Part shown: positions 59,420 through 64,000 of the stretch, piece by piece
Numbering within the stretch: the stretch's first letter is position 1
How the letters are laid out: each line of letters starts with the position of its first letter
Assembly: GCF_900185725.1 (NCBI RefSeq)
Contig: NZ_FYAU01000026.1
Coordinates: forward strand, 310,001-374,000
Direction of reading: 5' to 3'
Length of the DNA: 64,000 bases
Origin: Stappia sp. TSB10P1A
GTDB taxonomy: Bacteria > Pseudomonadota > Alphaproteobacteria > Rhizobiales > Stappiaceae
Position numbers and translations under genes: made by a program
The notes under the pieces: model-generated
Told to the model about the DNA's origin: nothing
Seen by the model: only the letters and a program-made list of their open reading frames with translations
Databases searched by the model: none

Positions 59420-59899
59420 ATGTCCCGTCTTGTCCATAAGCCGAGCCAGCGGCTCGGTTATGTCCTGGCCCTGTCCTTCGGCGCCGGCCTGTCGCCGGTC
59501 TGGCCGGGCACGGTGGGCGCCGCCGTCGGTCTCGTCCTGGCCGCCGGCCTTGCGGTCCTCTCCGTGCCGCTGCAGCTTGCCGGCCTTGCCCTGCTGCTCG
59601 TTGTCGGCATCTGGGCCTCGGGCGTCGTCGCCGAAGCGACCGGCACCGACGATCCGCAGATCGTGGTGATCGACGAGAGCTTCGGCGCCGCCGCCGTGGT
59701 GCTGGCGCTGCCGGCCGAGCCGCTGTGGTGGATCGCCGGCTTCATCGCCTTCCGCGCCTTCGACATTCTCAAGCCTTTCCCGGTCAACTGGGTCCAGGAC
59801 CATGTCAAGGGCGGCGCCGGGATCATGCTCGACGATGCCGCCGCCGCGCTCTACGCGATCCTCGTCCTTGCGCCCATCGCCTGGGTCCTCGCCGGCTGA
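59420..59899 (+). CDS. pgpA: Phosphatidylglycerophosphatase A-like lipid phosphatase
   Basis: Membrane protein of 159 residues with all PgpA hallmarks: GLSPVWPGTVGAAVGL at the N terminus, DDPQIVVIDESFG, FRAFDILKPFPVNWVQ and KGGAGIMLDDAAAALYA. PgpA is a metal-dependent phosphatase that removes the phosphate from phosphatidylglycerophosphate. In a locus with inositol-phosphate synthase and a PIP-synthase-like enzyme it may instead dephosphorylate phosphatidylinositol-phosphate or the sphingolipid counterpart, as in Bacteroidetes inositol-lipid clusters. It converges on the CdsA-like gene (7 bases between stops). Confidence 0.9.
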   Translation: MSRLVHKPSQRLGYVLALSFGAGLSPVWPGTVGAAVGLVLAAGLAVLSVPLQLAGLALLLVVGIWASGVVAEATGTDDPQIVVIDESFGAAAVVLALPAEPLWWIAGFIAFRAFDILKPFPVNWVQDHVKGGAGIMLDDAAAALYAILVLAPIAWVLAG

Positions 59900-59906
59900 A
59901 GCCGCG

Positions 59907-60695
59907 TTACGGCGCAAGCCGCAGCAGCAGAACCAGCGCGGGACCGGCGATCAGCCAGGCATCGACGATGTCGAGCAGCCCGCCCTGGCGCGGCAGCACC
60001 TGCGGATAGTCCTTGACGCCCGAAGCGCGCTTCAGCCGCGAGCCGGCAAGATCGCCGACCACCGCCGCAACCGCGATGACGGCGGCCGCCGCCAGCGACA
60101 GGGCAAGCGACCAGCCGAGCAGCAAGGGCCCGGCGAGCGCCGCCGTCAGCGCCAGCATCGCCGCGCCGACGGCAAGCCCCTCCACCGTCTTGCGCGGGCT
60201 GAGCCGCGGGAAGGCCGGGCGGCGGCCGAACAGCTTGCCGCCGAACAGGGCGTAGCTGTCATAGGTCTCGACCAGCAGGAAGGCGAGCACCAGCACGCCG
60301 GCATTGGCCGGCTCGACGCCGACGGCAACGAACAGCGCCAGCGGCAGGCCGGGAAACAGCAGAACCTCGGCGGCAAGGCGCAGCGAACCGGCATCGCCGC
60401 CGGCGCGAAGATGCCGCCGCCAGGCAACGCTCACCGCCTCATAGGCAACGCGCGTCGCCAGCGCGGCCAGCGCCAGGGAGAGAACGAGGCCGCCGGCGAC
60501 GAAGGGGCCGAGCCCGCCGCCGACGATCACCAGCTCCGTGCCATAGACCGGCCAGAGCGGGCGCGCCTGCGGTGCCGTCGCCGGTACCAGGCTGCCGAGC
60601 GCGAGCAGCACGCCGCCGACCGCAAGGCAGGCGAGAACGGCGAGCGCGGCAATGTCGAGCGGAACGAGGGCCGGCATCATGGACGAGGGCATCAT
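59907..60695 (-). CDS. CDP-lipid synthase (CdsA family) with altered signature
   Basis: Membrane protein of 262 residues with about seven helices. The C-terminal signature SRLKRASGVKDYPQVLPRQG follows the CdsA pattern (S-x-L-K-R-x4-K-D), but GGL is preceded by Gln instead of His and the last part is LLDIVD instead of DR-x-D. CdsA makes CDP-diacylglycerol from phosphatidate and CTP. The changes suggest a paralog with a different lipid or ligand mode, perhaps a ceramide phosphate. The ATG at 60695 starts 10 bases after the reductase gene; downstream ATGs at 60692 and 60680 are possible. Canonical cdsA is expected elsewhere. Confidence 0.8.
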   Translation of the reverse strand: MMPSSMMPALVPLDIAALAVLACLAVGGVLLALGSLVPATAPQARPLWPVYGTELVIVGGGLGPFVAGGLVLSLALAALATRVAYEAVSVAWRRHLRAGGDAGSLRLAAEVLLFPGLPLALFVAVGVEPANAGVLVLAFLLVETYDSYALFGGKLFGRRPAFPRLSPRKTVEGLAVGAAMLALTAALAGPLLLGWSLALSLAAAAVIAVAAVVGDLAGSRLKRASGVKDYPQVLPRQGGLLDIVDAWLIAGPALVLLLRLAP

Positions 60696-60705
60696 CGCGC
60701 CGCGC

Positions 60706-61545
60706 TCAGTCCCGGTGCGAGCGGGCAAGGCGCGCCTGCCAGAGCCGCAAGGCCGGCGACAGCAGGCTGTGGCCATGGGCGAGAAGGCGCATCTGCAAGC
60801 CCGGGGCGACGGTGAAACGGCCCTTCTCGGCGGCGAGGATGATCTTTTCCGCCACCCGCTCGGCCGGCCAGAGGCCGCCGCCAGCGGTGATCGCCCGAGT
60901 CGCCGCCGGCTTGGTCTCGTTCTCCATGGCTAACTGCGGCGTGTCGGTGTCGGGCGGATAGGCGAGCGTTACCGAAATACCGTCGCCGGCGAGTTCCACC
61001 CGCAGCACCTCGGCAAGGCCGCGCATGGCGAATTTCGACGGCGCATAGGCACCATAGCCGTAGATGCCGAAGAAGGCGGCTCCGGAAGAGACGAAGACCA
61101 TGCGCCCGCCGCCGGCATCGGCCATGGCCGGCGCAAGCGCATGGGCGACATGCAGCGCGCCGAGATAGTTGGTGCGCATCTGCATCAGGTGGTCGTCGAG
61201 CGGCTGCTGCAGGAAACGGCCGGGCCGGGCGACGCCGGCATTCATCACCGCCCAGCGCGGCACGCCGAGTTCGGCAGTGATGCCGGCAATGGCCTCGCGC
61301 GCCTGATCGGCCTCGCCGACATCCGCAGCGCGCAGGGCGATGCGCGCCCGCGGCACCGCGGCGGCAATCTCCTGGCGCACGGCCTCCAGCCGCTCGGCCC
61401 CGCGCGAGACCAGGCCGAGATCGAAGCCCTTGCGCGCCAGCGACAGGGCCATGGCGCGGCCGATGCCGCTGCTGCCGCCGGTGATCAGGGCGACGGGACG
61501 CCCGGCGGCGCCGAGCAGCCCTGCGCCCGTCGCCGCGCCGGTCAT
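60706..61545 (-). CDS. SDR, 3-ketodihydrosphingosine reductase-like
   Basis: Short-chain dehydrogenase of 279 residues. Cofactor loop GGSSGIGRAMALSLARKG, catalytic Ser in FVSSGAAFFG and Tyr/Lys in YAPSKFAMRG. The segment AYPPDTDTPQLAMENETKP is the hallmark of eukaryotic KDSR/Tsc10 enzymes that reduce 3-ketosphinganine to sphinganine with NADPH. A C-terminal hydrophobic stretch (LLAHGHSLLSPALRLW) could tether it to the membrane. It follows ino1 by 2 bases. An oxoamine synthase, which would make the substrate, is encoded 2 kb upstream on the same strand. Confidence 0.8.
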   Translation of the reverse strand: MTGAATGAGLLGAAGRPVALITGGSSGIGRAMALSLARKGFDLGLVSRGAERLEAVRQEIAAAVPRARIALRAADVGEADQAREAIAGITAELGVPRWAVMNAGVARPGRFLQQPLDDHLMQMRTNYLGALHVAHALAPAMADAGGGRMVFVSSGAAFFGIYGYGAYAPSKFAMRGLAEVLRVELAGDGISVTLAYPPDTDTPQLAMENETKPAATRAITAGGGLWPAERVAEKIILAAEKGRFTVAPGLQMRLLAHGHSLLSPALRLWQARLARSHRD

Positions 61546-61547
61546 GG

Positions 61548-62660
61548 TCAGGCCGCCTCGCCGTTGGCGAAGGCGAGCAGACGGTCGTAGCCTTCCGCGT
61601 CCTCGATCTGCAGCGGCGGATGCTTGAACAGGAAGGCGCTCGCCTCCTCGATCGGGCCGGCAAGGCCGCGGTCGCGGGCGATCCTGGCGCAGCGGATGGC
61701 GATCAGCGCCATCGCCGCGGCATTGGGGGAATCCTCCACCTCCAGCCGCATCTCGACATGGGTGCGCACGCCGCCGAACAGCCGGCCCTCGAGCCGCACA
61801 TAGGCGACCTTGCGGTCGTTGAGCCAGGGCACATAGTCCGAGGGGCCGATGCGGATCTCGCTGTCGGAGAGCCGCGCGTTCATCGCCGTCTGCACCGCCT
61901 CGGTCTTGGACTCCCGCTTCATCGCCAGGCGGTCCATGTCCATCATGTTGAGGAAGTCGGTGTTGCCGCCGACATTGAGCTGATAGGTGCGGTCGACCTT
62001 GACGCCGCGCATGTCGGCGAGCCGCGCCAGCGCCCGGTGGGTGATCGTCGCGCCGAACTGCGCCTTGAAGTCGTCGCCGACGATCGGCACGCCGGCCTCG
62101 CGGAAGCGCGCCGCCCAGACCGGGTCGGAGGCGATGAAGACCGGGATGCCGTTGACGAAGGCGCAGCCGGCTTCCAGCGCGCATTCGGCATAGAACTGCG
62201 TCGCCTCGATCGAGCCGACGGGCAGGAAGTTGATGATCACCTCGGCCTTCGCCTCGCGCAGGGCCGCGACGATGCCGGCCTTGTCGAGCGCCGGCGCGCT
62301 GGAGACGACGAAGCTGCGGTCGGGCGCCTGGTTGCGCATGAAGGCGGAGACGCCGTCGAGATCCGGGCCGCGCAGCACCGGCGCGGTCATGCCGTCAAGG
62401 TCCTTGTGGAAGATCTCGGTGCAGTTCGGCAGGGCAACGGCCGCCTCACCGACGGTGCGCCCGACCTTGCGGGCGTCGACCTCGAAGGCGAGGACGATCT
62501 CGACATCCTCCGGCCGGTAGCCGCCGAGCACGGGGAAGGCGACGCCCACGGCCTCCTCGCCGAGCGCCCGGCAATAGGCCACGCCCTGGATCAGCGAGCT
62601 TGCGCAATTGCCGGCACCGACAATGGCGGTGCGAATCGATCTGGCGGAAGAAGCGCTCAT
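61548..62660 (-). CDS. ino1: Inositol-3-phosphate synthase (Ino1)
   Basis: Protein of 370 residues, the size of actinobacterial and archaeal Ino1. NAD-binding motif AIVGAGNCASSLIQGVAYC near residue 11, then EVIINFLPVGSIEATQFYAE, VGDDFKAQFGATITHRAL and LNVGGNTDFLNMMDMDRL with SKTEAV, containing the lysines and Asp of the active site. It converts glucose-6-phosphate to inositol-3-phosphate (inositol-1-L-phosphate). This is uncommon in alphaproteobacteria, which usually import inositol. Its place beside lipid genes indicates that its product feeds inositol-lipid synthesis. Confidence 0.9.
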   Translation of the reverse strand: MSASSARSIRTAIVGAGNCASSLIQGVAYCRALGEEAVGVAFPVLGGYRPEDVEIVLAFEVDARKVGRTVGEAAVALPNCTEIFHKDLDGMTAPVLRGPDLDGVSAFMRNQAPDRSFVVSSAPALDKAGIVAALREAKAEVIINFLPVGSIEATQFYAECALEAGCAFVNGIPVFIASDPVWAARFREAGVPIVGDDFKAQFGATITHRALARLADMRGVKVDRTYQLNVGGNTDFLNMMDMDRLAMKRESKTEAVQTAMNARLSDSEIRIGPSDYVPWLNDRKVAYVRLEGRLFGGVRTHVEMRLEVEDSPNAAAMALIAIRCARIARDRGLAGPIEEASAFLFKHPPLQIEDAEGYDRLLAFANGEAA

Positions 62661-62769
62661 ACTGTCTGGTTACCCCCGAACCCTGCCCGTCCGGCCTTGC
62701 CGCCGGCTCGATGGCTGTCGCGCGCCATGGCGCAATCCCTGCCTACCGGGTGTCCCGGCGCGGCAAGCG

Positions 62770-63474
62770 TTACTCTATCTCGATGCGTTCCACCAGCGGC
62801 TTGCCGGTCTCCGCGTCATGCCCCATCACCAGCACCTCGCGCACGCTCGGCACCAGCCCGCTCTCGTCGACATCGACATAGGCATAGGCCATGCGCATGG
62901 TCCGTCCGCCCGCCGGCAGCAGCAGCTCCGCCCGCCCCGGCTCGACCAGGCGCAAGGTCGCCGGCCGCTCCGGATAGGACACGACATAGACCTGGAAGAC
63001 GTCGGGATCGCCGGTCGCGCGGGTCCGCACGCCGAAGGCGAAACTGTCCTCGATCATCTTCAGCGGCAATTGCTCGCCGGTGGTGTTGAAGCGGCGCCAA
63101 TAGGCCTGAACGGGCCTGCGCGGATCGAGCCGGCCGTCCTGGGTGAAGCGGGCGGCATAGACCACCGTGTTGGCGTTGCTCGACCGCTGCAGGTAGAAGA
63201 CCTGCCCCGGATCGCCCGGCACCGGAAATTCCGGGCGGACCACCGGGAGGCTCGCCACCTCGGTGACCACGGAGCCGCGCGGCTTCTGGCCGGTACCCGG
63301 CGTGATGCGGGTTCCCTCCATGGCCGCGGCGGGGGGCGGTACGACAAGGGTTGCCAAAAGGAGGGTTGCCAGAAGGAGGGCTGCCAGAAGGAGGACCGGC
63401 AGGCGCGGCAGGCGCCCCGCCAGGACCGCCCGCGGTCGGCCGGGCTGGATGCCGGCCCTGTCATCCGCTGTCAT
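62770..63474 (-). CDS. Secreted DUF4833-domain protein
   Basis: Protein of 234 residues with a long N-terminal region ending in a hydrophobic signal core (LLLAALLLATLLLATLVV) and AAA before Met. The mature part is a DUF4833 domain: YLQRSSNANTVVYAARFTQDG and PVQAYWRRFNTTGEQLPLKMI are the most diagnostic parts. The function is unknown; the family occurs in Bacteroidetes and other sphingolipid producers. Sitting between the oxoamine synthase and ino1 genes on the same strand, it may bind or move the lipid in the periplasm. A 15-bp tandem repeat encodes part of the signal core. The ATG at 63474 is the only good start upstream of the signal. Confidence 0.72.
   Translation of the reverse strand: MTADDRAGIQPGRPRAVLAGRLPRLPVLLLAALLLATLLLATLVVPPPAAAMEGTRITPGTGQKPRGSVVTEVASLPVVRPEFPVPGDPGQVFYLQRSSNANTVVYAARFTQDGRLDPRRPVQAYWRRFNTTGEQLPLKMIEDSFAFGVRTRATGDPDVFQVYVVSYPERPATLRLVEPGRAELLLPAGGRTMRMAYAYVDVDESGLVPSVREVLVMGHDAETGKPLVERIEIE
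63350..63394. repeat. Three tandem 15-bp repeats in a signal-peptide coding region
   Basis: Units GTTGCCAAAAGGAGG, GTTGCCAGAAGGAGG and GCTGCCAGAAGGAGG are consecutive and in frame with the DUF4833 gene on the other strand, each coding five residues of the LLLAT type. Loss or gain of a unit would change the hydrophobic length by five residues without a frameshift. Confidence 0.85.
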
Positions 63475-63582
63475 GGTGATGCCAACTCCGTTCGGTGCGC
63501 GCCCCGTGCCCCGAATGCCCCGGCTGCCCCCGCCTGACGAAACGTCAGGCCGAAGCCTCGGGCTGAACCCTCAGGTCGACCT

Positions 63583-64000
63583 TCAGGCTCCGACGACCGC
63601 CTGCTGCTGCGCCAACAGACCGGCCCCCGCAGATCCGGTCCCGTGGGCCACTTCCGCCGCAATGCCGATGGCCTTGTCCATCTGCTCGCGCGTGTGCTCG
63701 GCCGACAGGAAGAAGCGGATGCGCGGCTGGTCCTTCGGCACGCCGATCTGGACGATCGGCGGCGCGTAGATGCCATGCTCCAGCAGCGTCTGCGAGGCGA
63801 TCATCGTCTGCATCGGGCTGGAGAACAGGATCGGCACGACGCCGCGGCCGATGGCCGGCCCGGTGTTCAGCCCCATCGAGCGGGCGTGGTCGCGGAAATA
63901 CTCCGAGTTGTCGTGCAGCCGGGCAACGCGCTGCGGCTCGGCCTTGAGCTGGTTGAGCGCACCATGGGCGCTGCCCAGCGTCGCCGGCGACAGGCCGACG
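63583..64000 (-). CDS. Alpha-oxoamine synthase, serine palmitoyltransferase-like, C-terminal part (5' end outside window)
   Basis: PLP-dependent enzyme; the frame is open to base 64000, so only the last 139 residues are visible. They read SPATLGSAHGALNQLKAEPQ, then ILFSSPMQTMIASQTLLEHG and IGVPKDQPRIRFFLSAEHTREQMDKAI, which fits the C-terminal small domain of the SPT/KBL/AOS family. Serine palmitoyltransferase condenses serine with an acyl thioester to give 3-ketosphinganine, the substrate of the reductase encoded 2 kb away. Because the PLP lysine lies outside the window, another oxoamine synthase (glycine C-acetyltransferase, AONS) cannot be excluded; context favours SPT. Confidence 0.68.
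   Translation of the reverse strand, partial: VGLSPATLGSAHGALNQLKAEPQRVARLHDNSEYFRDHARSMGLNTGPAIGRGVVPILFSSPMQTMIASQTLLEHGIYAPPIVQIGVPKDQPRIRFFLSAEHTREQMDKAIGIAAEVAHGTGSAGAGLLAQQQAVVGA

Noticed and set aside
1-64000. CRISPR array, prophage or integrase
   Set aside because: No regularly spaced direct repeats, phage structural genes or recombinase were seen; the only tandem repeat is the 15-bp triplet at 63350-63394.

Overview
The window is GC-rich, densely packed DNA from an alphaproteobacterium, most plausibly of the Hyphomicrobiales (a Stappia/Roseibium-like marine or soil relative). This rests on base composition, an alphaproteobacterial-type elongator tRNA-Met, many high-affinity ABC and TRAP uptake operons, and ATGA-type overlaps between operon genes. 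No phage, plasmid or CRISPR signature was seen. The taxonomic call is inference. About 50 protein genes are supported.

Left part (1-13.5 kb): the end of an autoinducer-2 kinase gene (lsrK), a decayed IS481-family transposase that runs up to the 3' end of a tRNA-Met gene, an orphan cyclic-peptide-type ABC exporter, then a betaine/methylated-amine uptake and demethylation operon (substrate-binding protein, ATPase, fused twin permease, kinase-like protein, sarcosine/dimethylglycine dehydrogenase-like flavoprotein) with a divergent DeoR regulator. A MurA-like enolpyruvyl transferase with altered active-site segments and a hairpin terminator follow.

13.5-33 kb: an enolase-superfamily enzyme, and an amidase / DUF2848 / TRAP transporter / YcsI-type hydro-lyase operon with a LysR regulator; then htpG, a glycerophosphodiesterase with a YdgJ-like dehydrogenase, a three-gene unit of secreted caspase-like protease, CHASE2 adenylate cyclase and small secreted protein, an MFS transporter and a DUF457 membrane protein.

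33-46 kb: one long minus-strand operon, at least 14 genes, encodes an ABC importer with two different ATPases and a tiny membrane subunit, a complete PTS-dependent dihydroxyacetone-type kinase whose DhaM is split into separate EIIA, HPr and full-length EI proteins, an embedded helix-turn-helix protein, a sugar-phosphate isomerase-like TIM barrel and a Gfo/Idh/MocA dehydrogenase. The likely job is import, oxidation/isomerisation and phosphorylation of a short polyol or ketose; the substrate is unknown.

46-50 kb holds a fused enoyl-CoA hydratase/3-hydroxyacyl-CoA dehydrogenase with a clear terminator, a 2-keto-4-pentenoate hydratase-like protein and a secreted FKBP-rhodanese fusion.

50-64 kb is the most interesting part: a lipid island combining an oxoamine synthase (serine palmitoyltransferase-like), a 3-ketosphinganine-reductase-like SDR, inositol-3-phosphate synthase, a divergent CdsA, a PgpA-type phosphatase, two CDP-alcohol phosphatidyltransferases, a LicC/IPCT-like nucleotidyltransferase, a glycosyltransferase, a Stealth phosphotransferase, an FGGY kinase, a DUF4833 protein and a pair of LptF/LptG-type permeases. 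Together they suggest synthesis, inositol-phosphate or sugar decoration, and envelope export of a sphingolipid. In the middle lies an AT-rich spacer with two inverted, co-varying long hairpins.
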